From Mariannaea sp. PMI_226 (Eukaryota; Ascomycota; Sordariomycetes; Hypocreales; Nectriaceae): DNA of 64,000 bases. Numbering within the stretch: position 1 is the first letter of the stretch; each line of letters opens with the position of its first letter. Below are positions 1-10,309 of this stretch, one piece after another. The DNA is taken from positions 124,001 to 188,000 of the forward strand of contig JANFOG010000011.1 in NCBI GenBank assembly GCA_024336345.1, given 5' to 3'. Under the pieces are notes generated by a model. That model was not told the DNA's origin. It saw only the letters and a program-made list of their open reading frames with translations, and searched no databases. A program made the translations under genes and the position numbers.

Positions 1-983
1 AGTCATGAAGCTGCTGGCATCACTCAGGAGGAACACAGCGGCGCCACGGTACTCGTTGGGAGTGCTGAGACGACCCAGCATGTTCTCCCCAGCCCATCGA
101 GTCTCACGCTCGGGGTAGTCGACGAAGAGGTTCTTGAGCATCTGGGTCAGGATGTAGCCGGGGGAGAGGGTGTTGACGCGGATGCCATACTGGCCCCATT
201 CGGAGGCCAAGCTGCGGCCGAGCTGGACGACAGCAGCCTTGGAGGGGTTGTAGACTCTAGTTGGCGAGAAAAAAAAGAAAAACTTGTTAGTGGCTATGCA
301 GATTTTGGCTTGCGTGTATGCATGTGTGTGTAACAGGTGACTACTTACGGGGCGATCATGCCCTTGTTGGCAATGGTGCCGCTCATACTGGCAATCATCA
401 CGATGCTGCCAGGTCGCTTGAGACGCACCATTTGGCGGGCGACGGCCTGGGCGGTCATGAAGCAACCGGTGAAGTTAATGCTCATCATGCGATCGGTGTC
501 CTCAGCGGTGTACTCGAGGGCAGGGGTTTCCTGGTTGATTCCAGCGGCGGCAATGAGGCCATCCAAGCGGTTGTGCTGGTTGGCGATGTCCTCAATAATC
601 TTGTTGAGGGCAGCATTATCCCGCACGTCGGCCTGGTGATAGGTCAAGGAAGTACCGAGCTCCTGGCGGGCTCGAGCAGCGACCTTGGCGAAGTCTGATT
701 CAGGGTCTGATTCGGGAGAGGGAAGGCGATCAAGGGCATGGACTAACAAGGGAGCTGGTTAGTATGTAGTTGCAAAAAGAGGTTGTTTAAAACCCCCCTC
801 CCAAAAAAAAAATGAAAATTAAAAATTGAGAGGTTAAGCACCGGGGGACTTGGTTTACTTACCAATGGCACCAGCTTCGAGACAAGCTTCAATCTGGACA
901 AGGCCAAGACCTCGAGCACCGCCGGAGACGACGATGACCTTGTCCTTCAAGCTAAAATCGGGGAGGAGAGTGGGAGCAGACAT
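1..983 (-). CDS. Short-chain dehydrogenase/reductase (mannitol/sorbose reductase-like), 3' end outside window
   Basis: The exons are 983-863, 742-349 and 256-1, and phase is kept across both introns (GTAAGT and GTAAGT donors). About 257 residues are visible, ending in a LLSDASSFMT-like stretch, so only the last ~15-20 residues are missing. The SDR cofactor glycine motif is SGGARGLG near residue 20. The active-site serine lies in IASMSG, and YNPSK supplies the catalytic Tyr-x3-Lys. The AAAGI stretch replaces the usual NNAG. By family the enzyme is a cytosolic NAD(P)H-dependent ketose/polyol reductase, like fungal mannitol dehydrogenase, Sou1/Sou2 sorbose reductase or L-xylulose reductase. The exact substrate cannot be read from sequence. 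The start MSAPTLL is the first ATG upstream of the glycine motif. A (TG)n tract sits 25-41 bp upstream. Confidence 0.9.
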
Positions 984-1007
984 TGCTGAAAGAGGGGATA
1001 AACCGGT

Positions 1008-1024
1008 TGTGTGTGTGTGTGTGT
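1008..1024. repeat. (TG)n microsatellite in the SDR 5' leader
   Basis: About 8 TG units lie directly upstream of the SDR start codon. On the coding strand this reads (CA)n. Confidence 0.9.
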
Positions 1025-3290
1025 ATGAAGAACTATGAGGAGAGTTGATCAAATCCGAGCATTCCCAGAGCGAGGAACAAGCTTCTTTATACACGAAACT
1101 CCAAAGACAGGAGGAGGCAAACAATATTTCCATTGGTGTGTTACTAGAAGTAGCATTTTGGCGTATATTCTTTTAATGGCGTAGCGGCCGAAATTGATGA
1201 ATCGGCAAGACACGACATGATGGCTAGGTTAGTTCGGTCCATAGATGGCTTACGATTCAACGACCCCACGCGCAGACGCACATAAGAAAAACGCATGTAC
1301 CATATTTTTATTTACATTGTAGTTACTTGATACGTGGTGGGAGTCCCTTCATCAATGCAAGTATTAGTTACCAAAATCCAAGGCCGTAGCGGAGTAGCAT
1401 AGGGAAATAAGGGAAATGCGGGATGTGTCATGAGACCTTGGGTGGTGGCGGCGGGAGGAGAAGCTACAGAGGCGGGTTACTGCATAGCATGCACAGGAGA
1501 ATTGAGACTACAGTACCGCTAGACTGATATCGATGATGCCGATGCGCGCTTCGGATTTCCTGCAACAGTTAATCCAGGGCCATAAGTTAGTTTCCGGGAG
1601 AAGAGGGGGAGGGGAGGGGCATCGGCGGGGGGCGGGGGAAAATGTCCCCCCCTTCAGTTCCCTCAGTTCCCTCAGTCCCTCATCAGTCGCCCTCTTCATC
1701 CAACAACAGCCACAACAACTCTCTTTAGCCTGGGGTTTTAAATAGTTCCATCCATTCTCAGATCTTGCCCCTCTTTTGTCTCGCACCAAGTTCTCAATGG
1801 CATACAGTTGAAGTTCTGTATACTTTAGTAAATCCAATGACTTTCTTGTGCTCTAGCATGACTGTGCAAGTACCTCTATCTATCTTAGAGGTCGCTCCGC
1901 CGGGTGGATTACGCCCAGTTGCATTGGTACCGGTATTGGTGAGCTTTGCCTCTGAGGAAAACATGACCTGCAAGCCTTGGCCGGCTATTTCATTGTTCTG
2001 CTACCGAATCGAGGTAGACGCAGTAAGACACTCCAGTGGAGGTGCCTCCTCCCACACTTTCTTCTCATCCATCCTGGTGCATGCATTGGAAGCCTGTTGG
2101 TCTGTTGCCTGCCTGCCAATTAGTAACTAGTGGTCATCAGGGAGCCATGTTCCTCTTGTTCTAGTGATCAATTGGGAATGGACCCGGCATGTAGAAGTCG
2201 GGGAGGTCATGGAAGGAAGCTTGGGGCGTCGAAGCTGGTTCGAGATGACTGTCAGAGAGGCCGGATGGCGCATTGGGAAAATTAACTAAGGACTGTGGAT
2301 GCGGTCGTGTTTCTATGATCTAGATCTAGGTCGTGGACTATTGCTTATTATTCAGGGCTCTGGGTACACATGGGATACAGTATGGGGGACAAGGAGGCTG
2401 AGAAGGTTTTTTTTTTTCCTTTTTTTTTCACACAATCTTCTCCAGCCAACTCTATTGCCATAAGTGGTCTCTTGTCTTTTATTTTCGACTATCGGGACCG
2501 GCCGATGCAGCACGTATGTATGTAGGCATGTATGTACGCACGTAGTACCCATGGATCATGAATTGGGAGGGAGGGTTGGATGGATGGATGGAGGTGGAGG
2601 TGGAGGTGGAGGCAAACTTGCTTGAGCTGATAGGCGCACCCATCAGCAGGCGCAGGATCAAAAAGAGGAAATCCGGGGGGATGGCAGTTTATTGGGGCGT
2701 TTGCGGTGCGATGGCGAATTCATTGAATCGCTCAATCTCTACATCCAATTGCTAGGTAGTTTGATTCCGGAATTGGTAGATGGGTATGGTTAACGTCACT
2801 CATAAATTTCAATAGGAGAGTTAAAGCAAATGACCATGAAATAAGGAGAAGGGGAAGAAGGGTAGGAACGAAAAGTGGGACAGGAGGATGATAATGAAGA
2901 AAATGAAGAGATAGATAGGCTTTCGTCTTTGATGCACGCCTCATTCTTAGTACAGATGGAAACCCTCCTCACCCCAACCCATACAGCCCAGCAGTGACCT
3001 AGGCTTAGTTGACAAGCATTCGTTCCTGGTAAACGAGATTATGTTGCTTTCCTGCAGACGAACAAATACGAGTCAATTTGTTATACACTGAGATGGAATG
3101 TTGAGTGAGTGTGTGACTACGATGTATTGGATGGATGTCCACAAACTCATGTACGCTTATCTGCACATCCAAGACCTATGACTTTATTGACATGCACAGT
3201 TAGGTAGATAGAGTCTGTAGGCAATAGCTGTCGCTGTAGGTAATTGGGTTGGGACGAAGACAGCCTAATAGGGTGTCTGTACCGAGCCGG

Positions 3291-3396
3291 AAGGCGAGGC
3301 GAGGCGTGAGCAGAAGCAAAGGCAAAATAAGGCAAAGTAAGACAAAGTAAAGTACGGCAAGGCGAAGCGAGGCGTGGGTAGAGGCAAAGGAAAAAG
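3291..3396. repeat. Diverged ~36-bp direct duplication, purine-rich
   Basis: Segments at about 3291-3326 and 3360-3395 share a GGCGAGGCGTG core followed by an AGAGGCAAAGG-like run, with a few transitions. The spacer is itself made of degenerate GGCAAAGTAA words. It is noncoding. Confidence 0.65.
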
Positions 3397-4446
3397 GCGA
3401 GGCAAGGTAGGTATGCCGGGTCCCGAAGCTAGCGTCAAGTCCGAATGAGGAAATGCCGAACAATGCTTGGGTGGGTTGGATGGATTTGATGCATTTGAGT
3501 CGCGTACTTTGTCCGTCCCCATTTCCCGCCATCATGCTGACTTCTGACTGCATGTAGATGGGCACTTTCAGTTATTAGTGGTTAACCTCCATTCTCCGGG
3601 ATATCTCTTTGGGCAGGTTGTCTATTGGCAAAGTGTTCACCTGAGGTGCAGAGATTTTCTTTTTCTCAAGGCTTGCACAATACTCGTCTCCACTTCTCTA
3701 TGGCCTCGGCCTCTGCCCACCAGGAGGTTTTGTAAGTTTTTTGGAGGTTTGTGGCTTCGATAAAGCTAAAGGCTGGCAAGCTTGCTATCTGATTGCCCTG
3801 GGACCCCTAAACAACTTGTAAATAAATTGTTCAAGTCCACTATACATCAGTTAGGGTTGCTATTGTGTATTATTGTCAAGATCCCCTCCACGTGGGCAGT
3901 CCACATCGATTACTACACCCAGAGAGTGTTCGTCGGTTCATTTGAAGGCCATACCATCCCCATCTACAAACAGACCTTCATACAGAGATCTACACAACTA
4001 CCTGACCGACATGACTATGTACAAACATCAGCCATCCTGTTGCCCAATTTCACTCCCATTTTCACTCCTGGATTCTTGACCCCTTTTTGCCCCCAATCGT
4101 CTTTTCCACCTATAGTTACTCCCATGCCACCTGTAAAATTGAAAATCAAAACACCCTATGTTGACCATCATCCCCCCCCCAAAAAAAAACTCCCAATAAC
4201 AAATATGCAGGCAAAGGCCAACCATGTAGATCCCCAACCCACCCTTCTCTCGGCAGAGCAAAAACAAAAAGAAGACTAGGGAGCTTAGCCACCTTTAAAT
4301 CCCTTCTTCTCCCTCCTCTTCTCCTCCTCCGCCTCCTCCTCCTCCTCCTTTCATTTATTCATGTTCCCCTCTACCCCCTTCTCAAACTATGCCCGCGGAG
4401 TTGGAAGAGAGCGGAAACGGATCCGACAATCTATCAAAGATCGGCT

Positions 4447-6249
4447 CTAAGCACTCTGGACCCATTGAGATACAGTCACCGCGGTTGTATACACCATGGC
4501 GATGAACCCAACCACCATGAGAGCAACGTCCAAAGCCTTAACCCAAGTTTTCTCTGCCACACCCTTATAATGGAGATAGGCTGGGTAGATATAAACCAAC
4601 GGAACACACGCAAAACTTCCAATCAGTGCAACAAACTTATCCAAGTCACTCGCACCTACCATACTAACCCCAACGCAGACACCCACGATGGCAGTTCGCA
4701 GAGCGTTTTTCTTCCACTTGATTGCAGCACTCTTCTTCCCCGTCGCCTTCTCCCCGAAGATGGATGTCTCTACGATACGTGCCGCGGGGAATAGTTGAAC
4801 GGGGTCGCCAGCGAGAACAGCCATCGAGTAGAGGAATTGAACCGCGTTAACGAGAGGCGAGTCCTGTGGGAAATTGGAAATAACCTGGATCTTGGTTGAC
4901 TCGCCAAAGGTTGCGTAACAAAGCGCACCAACCGATGTAAAAATGATGGTGATGAGAAACATGACGAAGTAAAGAAGGTTGCTGAAGTGTTCAGGCTTCT
5001 TCATACTCGATTGAATCGGCAGAATGAGGCCGATACCCTCAAACGTAAAGATTGCTGAGCCGACGGTAAGGGGAAAGTCGGACGGATTGAACAGCCGGAC
5101 TGAGGCATCCATGCCCACTCTAGAAAGGGCCGCGATGTCGTAGTACCAGATATAGACAATCCCAATCATAATGAAAGCATCGGCGAGGAGAGCTGCTGGA
5201 CCGAGTTTCGAGATGTTCCTAATCAGGGCTAGTGGAACAAGAATGATAGTTTGGAGTGCAATCAGGGCAGGGACGCCTAGAATCAAGTTACGGTCGCCCG
5301 GAGTGATGGCGTCAAGGAATGCCCAGAGATTCTCGGCAGTGAAGATGAGGCCAGCACAGACGAAGCCAAGCTGGGAGATGGCAATGGACGCCAAAATCAG
5401 ACTGCGAAATCGAGGTCCAACAATCGTGGCGCCCAGTTCGCCGTAGCCACCACCGTATTTCTCGCGACAATCAAGAAGCAAGCGGAAGCAGCCGCAGTTA
5501 ACCAAGGACAGGACGATGAGTGTGAGAGACGAGAAAAGTATTCCACCGTTCCGGAAGGCCTTGGGCAGGAACATGATTCCGGTACCAATAAAAGCCTTGA
5601 TGAGGGTAAAGAAGGTTTTGGTCGTGGTGGCATCACCCTTCTTCAGCGCACGCCGCGAGCTTCTACTGCGGTTGAGCAGGGGCCTGAGCTCGGGTGGTTG
5701 TTCGGCATCCTCCTCAGCCTCGTCGGTGCTGGTGATGGCAGATTCATCTTCGCTGTCAATATCCTCGAGATCCTCACCAGCAAAACTACCGTATAGATCT
5801 AAGAAATCGATAAAATTTCTGGCCACAACAGTGTAACCGCTCATGCGTCGCTGCCTGGCTCGCCGACGCAGATAGTGCCGTCGAAAGCCGCCGGGCTCTC
5901 GCTGCTCTGGATATGACATGTCATCGGGGTGACCCAGCGGCAATGGCTTTTGGTGCGAGAATGTAGCAGATCGACGTAGAGAGTTGGCCCGGGCTTTAAT
6001 TTTGAAAATATCGCGGTGCATGTCGCCACCCTGGAGCCTCAGGGACGATTCGATCGATTCGGCGTTGGAGGCTTGGTCGAGGCTCAGGCCAGACGCAGAG
6101 GGGCCCAAGGGCTGGTCGGCGACGACGAGACTGGCGTCCGGGTCAGCAGAGTAGCCATCGGGAAGATGGCGATCAACAATCTCTGCTTGTCGCCTGCTGT
6201 GGTCGCTCCCCACGCTGCCCGGGACGAAGTCGATGATGTTGTCGGCCAT
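4447..6249 (-). CDS. Vacuolar amino-acid transporter, Avt3/AVT family (AAAP)
   Basis: This is a single exon of 600 aa. The frame stays open 13 codons upstream, but that part reads as the translated (GA)n leader, so I place the start at MADNIID. Residues 1 to about 200 are hydrophilic and acidic, as in yeast Avt3/Avt4. The transporter core then begins with TKTFFTLIKAFIGTGIMFLPKAF, followed by about ten hydrophobic helices. These include an EGIGLILPIQ-type helix and GDPVQLFPAARIVE, both typical of fungal Avt3 orthologs (Aa_trans family). By family it exports neutral amino acids from the vacuole lumen to the cytosol. The gene has no intron, unlike most of its neighbours. It is divergent from the Zn2Cys6 factor, 4 kb away. 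Confidence 0.92.
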   Translation of the reverse strand: MADNIIDFVPGSVGSDHSRRQAEIVDRHLPDGYSADPDASLVVADQPLGPSASGLSLDQASNAESIESSLRLQGGDMHRDIFKIKARANSLRRSATFSHQKPLPLGHPDDMSYPEQREPGGFRRHYLRRRARQRRMSGYTVVARNFIDFLDLYGSFAGEDLEDIDSEDESAITSTDEAEEDAEQPPELRPLLNRSRSSRRALKKGDATTTKTFFTLIKAFIGTGIMFLPKAFRNGGILFSSLTLIVLSLVNCGCFRLLLDCREKYGGGYGELGATIVGPRFRSLILASIAISQLGFVCAGLIFTAENLWAFLDAITPGDRNLILGVPALIALQTIILVPLALIRNISKLGPAALLADAFIMIGIVYIWYYDIAALSRVGMDASVRLFNPSDFPLTVGSAIFTFEGIGLILPIQSSMKKPEHFSNLLYFVMFLITIIFTSVGALCYATFGESTKIQVISNFPQDSPLVNAVQFLYSMAVLAGDPVQLFPAARIVETSIFGEKATGKKSAAIKWKKNALRTAIVGVCVGVSMVGASDLDKFVALIGSFACVPLVYIYPAYLHYKGVAEKTWVKALDVALMVVGFIAMVYTTAVTVSQWVQSA

Positions 6250-6258
6250 GGTGTTTTG

Positions 6259-6278
6259 AGAGAGAGAGAGAGAGAGAG
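6259..6278. repeat. (AG)n microsatellite in the leader of the Avt3-like gene
   Basis: Ten AG units (CT on the mRNA strand) start about 10 bp upstream of the ATG. Confidence 0.9.
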
Positions 6279-7469
6279 GTACGGGCAAAACCGGTATTGT
6301 CGACCTCGATCTGCCGTTGCCGCTTGACGGTTTCTTAGAAGCTTAACGATGAAGAATGATAAGGTTGCCGGTCCTGCAATCCATTGCAATCCCCCAGAGG
6401 ATAATTTACTGCAATATGATCTGCAAGGAGCATCAGGGCATTGACGAGTTGAATGGAGGGAAATGAGAAAGAATGACGAAAGTGTTGGATTTGCAATTGG
6501 CGGCGGCCATCGTCGGCCAGTTACGTAGGTAGCTAAGCTTCGGCGTCGGGCCGTCACCTCCGACCGGTAAAAGCGGGGCAGTTTTTCACTGGCCGCCGGG
6601 ACCACAGCCAAGGAAAACCGGAAACAAAGTATCGCACTCTTGAAAGGGATAACAACCTGGGAACAGAACAGCATTCGATACAAGTATTCTCAGATGCAGC
6701 GAGGGGATGCTGCAGATGATTGCCCCCTGATTTTCTTACTATTTCGTTGCAATGGAGACTCCGGATACGTCTGTCGTACAGGGCAGACACCATCAGAAAC
6801 ATGGACAGATTTTGACGAGTCTGCACCCGGAGAGCCAGAGATACAAGGGGTGCAACGTCGTTGGGGTGCCACATGTCTCGGGCGGCAAAATTTACTCAAA
6901 ATCGTCACCATGTTGGGTTCCTTGTTTACACCTCATTGGTCCACTTGTCCGTTTCAGGGTTGGTCTCGTTTGATTGTTCGCCCATTGTGAGACAAGCAGT
7001 CCTAACCCAGACAATCTACTTGCCTATTCCAATAACCCTCGTGAGTAGAGAGGCACGGCGAGAGACGCATCCAGACTATCAATGCAAAGCCGGCTCCAGG
7101 TTGATGCCATCGTGCGTACTAAAGCAAAATTTGCGTATTAACAGAGTCGTTCACGGAGTTAACACCCCTTCGCTGGCTCTTTACTCGGAGCGCGATGTTG
7201 GTGTTAGGAATATGAGTAGTCTGTGAAGTCGGTGGATGAGTAGAAGTGTGCGTTGCAGTCTGCCGTCTCATGGCCAGACGCAAAATTTCTTTATACTAGC
7301 AACTATTTCCAATTCTGGTCTCCTCATCGATCAACTATTGCAAGGGGCATTTTTTTGTGTTACGGTTGTGATTATCTTCTCCATTTTGACTATCCCTATG
7401 ATGTTCAATGGAGAGGGAAGCCTACGCCAAGCTTTATCTGAGCAATTCTTTCATGCATCTAACCATGGC

Positions 7470-7503
7470 TAAAACGTATGATAAACGTACGCTAAACGTA
7501 CGC
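7470..7503. repeat. Short tandem repeat TAAACGTACGC, about 3 units
   Basis: Units of 12, 11 and 11 bp: one variant (TAAAACGTATGA), then two identical TAAACGTACGC copies. The core CGTACG is palindromic. The array is flanked by GCTAAAACG on the left and CGCGTTAGC on the right, an imperfect inverted pair. Confidence 0.75.
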
Positions 7504-8689
7504 GTTAGCTGACCTCAGAGCACAGCATCATAAGGTGCCACTATATCAACTTCTATCAGACCTTTTGGATGCAGAGAGGCGTGGATTACAGCATCAACAA
7601 CAATGCCTTGCTTTGTCTATCCAGTGGGAATGCCCTCTTTGTTAGATGAGTGAAACTACCCATCTACTTTATTGCATTTGCTACCCATCTTCATGACTCT
7701 CGAGAAAACAGTGAGGATCGATCAACCCTTTTACAGGAAAATGTAGACCAATGAGATGTACACCAAGTGCCATCTCATGAATTAAAGAACGACGGGTATG
7801 AACCTGAGAAAGCGGCTGTCGACCGTAATTTGACAAGGACAGGGGATCTGGACTTATGATAAACACTCTCTCGCTATGACCGTATTATCCCATCAAGTAA
7901 ATAGATGGAACTAGAATGGTGAACATCGGTAGAATGTGTAGGCATGGACAACGCAGTTGGTAGTTTTTGTTGCTCGGACTCTAGTCCCTCTTCAACGCGA
8001 TGTTCGTCTCTTTAGATATATATCCGCATGCCGAATCCCATTTTCCAACCGAGAGATTTGAGGCCGAGTAAAGCGTATGGCTTCAGGGAATTATTATCAA
8101 TTATAAAGCTGATTAGAAGACAAGTGAATGTCTTTTGAAGCTTCAATCGCAAATATAAGGTCGAGTTGTTACGAATGGCGGCTTCGAGCAATCATCGAAA
8201 CACGGGTAATCACACGGAAGCTCACCCTACATAAGACGTGCCAAACTGGTCAAGACCGCCCACTAGTAATGAGTTGATTCCTTTCCAAATATTGACTGCG
8301 ATGTAAGTTGTGTTTTATGGTTCTGATTTGCTTGAGTAGGGGTCAATGATCTGACCTGAGTAAACTTGCTTTCGGTCTGCTACCGAAGGTTAGTTACGAC
8401 AGCAGCAGCAGAAGGACCCTTCACTGCAATTGAGACAAAAAAACGTCAGTGCTTATTCTATATTGCCTTCTCCCTGGTTCTGTAGACAACCGTGCTTGTA
8501 GTATTTTCGCTAAAACGATTGATGCTGCTGTGGTAGATCTTTTTGTGGGTAACATTTGCGTATTCCGTCAAGCCTGAGTTAGGTCAGTTATCAAAAAGTA
8601 CCTTCGATGATATCTCGTTATTCGGCTTTTGTGAACGTGTCTCTGTCCCCGTACTTGATGTTACACAAGGACAGCAACTTCGGGGTGTC

Positions 8690-8709
8690 TCACACACACA
8701 CACACACAC
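8690..8709. repeat. (CA)n microsatellite
   Basis: Uninterrupted CA dinucleotide tract in noncoding DNA. Confidence 0.9.
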
Positions 8710-10079
8710 TCCACAGAGCCAAGACGATTAAGATATATACGCTATTTATCCTGAAGTTACAACTAACAACCGTTCTGACATGCCTGGTCAGACCAACGCC
8801 CGCTAGGTCTCTACTTGAGTCAGTCAACCAGGATTAACTGATTCAGTAAATGCGGGGAAGTGCCAGCCAAGACCAACCCAGGGGGTCAAGGGGGGCCAAC
8901 CTGGGTTTCATGGGCCAATCAACTGCTCAACCACGTCTCCATCTGTTCATGTCCTTAATCCCGAGCAATGTCCATCTGTTACACTCTCTTGCGAGCGGTT
9001 GACGTGACAGTTCTGGACCGCCAGTGGAAGTTAGATGCGGGCTGAGAGAGCTCAGAAAAGCTCACCTCCCTGAGGCCAGTCTGACAGAGACTATCATTCA
9101 ACCGGCCATACGTTCCATTCCTCGATCGTGGTGAGGAGGCGTGGCCTTCTTAGCCCTGAGTGCTACGTAGGTGCTTTCTCCTAATAACCCAGGTGTGTGA
9201 ATGCTTGCTAAGGGTGACATCTGTAGTGTGAGCGATGTCTCAAAATTCGGACGCAGCAACATTCCGCCCCTGGAACTCGGTATTCTGTGTCCAGAACTCC
9301 CAGTAGTCGCTCAGCTGTGGCCGTAACTTATGAATACGCCAGGAATGACGGACTTGGCATCACATCCGGCGCGAGGTAGTACAGTCTCGAGCCAAAGGAG
9401 CAGACTTGAGGAAATGGAACGCCCAGACCGGGCCACATCACTTTCTGTGATGCGATGCAGCGCTTATGGTGTCTACAACGCTCCAACGTTATTTTATAGA
9501 TAATATCCGGCACTACTGGACGTACTGTGCCTGGTCTGGGCAAGGAAACACTCGCGAATCTTGCTCTGTAAGCCAGAATGCGGGGTCACCTCACTCAATA
9601 CCCTCCGCATCTTTTTACCAGGAAAAGCGTTGGAGTCATCACTGTCGGGTACCGTATAGCAAGCACATAGTGCGGTTATAAAGCTGTCTCTTCCACACTG
9701 CCCAGCATCAATATTGAGTGGAAAGGCTAGCCCGAGATGGCAATATCACCCAATAATTGGTCATTCACCCCCCAAACAACCCACCCAACAACGCTATCGC
9801 TCATCCCTGTGCCAAGCTTGGCAAAGCGAACGTCGTCATCTTGAATCTCGCTTCCCAAGACCCAAAGACCCAAGGCCTAAGTCCAAGCTCTGAAGAGCGG
9901 GGGTGGAGTCGCGATGGAACTCCCCTCGCGAGTTGTCGATGGATCATTGGGCCTCGTTGCGTTTGACCTGCGGGCTCCGGGCACTGGGGCCTCAGCTTCC
10001 CCGGATAACCCGCAGTTCCCGCCAACGGGACTACATTCAGAATCTCATCCCGCTCGCCGTGGGGAACGTTCCCAAGGAA

Positions 10080-10099
10080 CCCCCCCCCCCCCCCCCCCC
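10080..10099. repeat. Poly(C) tract, about 20 bp
   Basis: Homopolymer run about 210 bp upstream of the transcription factor start. The exact length is uncertain in any assembly. Confidence 0.85.
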
Positions 10100-10309
10100 T
10101 AAGGCCAGCTGCTCCGCTCAGCCCTTTCTCACCCTCTGAAAGCCGAGACCTGTTTTCCATCAACCACAAGTATGCTGTGCTGATGATTACACCACCGTCA
10201 AGTTTGACGATAAACCGGTATAAGGAGAACAACAAGAAGAACGATCCTCCATCGCCCACGGAGATTTTCTTTTCTCATTAGGCTTCCATTTATCGAGAAC
10301 TCCGTCGTC

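Larger units (their letters stand above)
984..4446. other. Intergenic, about 3.5 kb, no supported gene
   Basis: This holds the promoter side of the SDR gene and the 3' flank of the Avt3-like gene. It contains a purine-rich diverged duplication (about 3291-3396) and a (CCT)n polypyrimidine tract at about 4299-4352. Open frames here lack domain-like composition and splice partners. The longest, 3782-4279, is rejected below. Confidence 0.6.
6250..10309. other. Intergenic, about 4 kb between divergent genes
   Basis: No open frame shows a domain or plausible splicing. It includes a (GA)n leader tract at 6259-6278, a short CGTACG-containing tandem repeat at 7470-7503, (CA)n at 8690-8709 and a poly(C) run at 10080-10099. 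Promoters of the transporter and the transcription factor should lie at its two ends. Confidence 0.6.

Noticed and set aside
3782..4279. 165-codon open frame on the + strand
   Set aside because: No domain, odd low-complexity composition (PPPKKK, KQKED), and it lies in the 3' flank of the Avt3-like gene.
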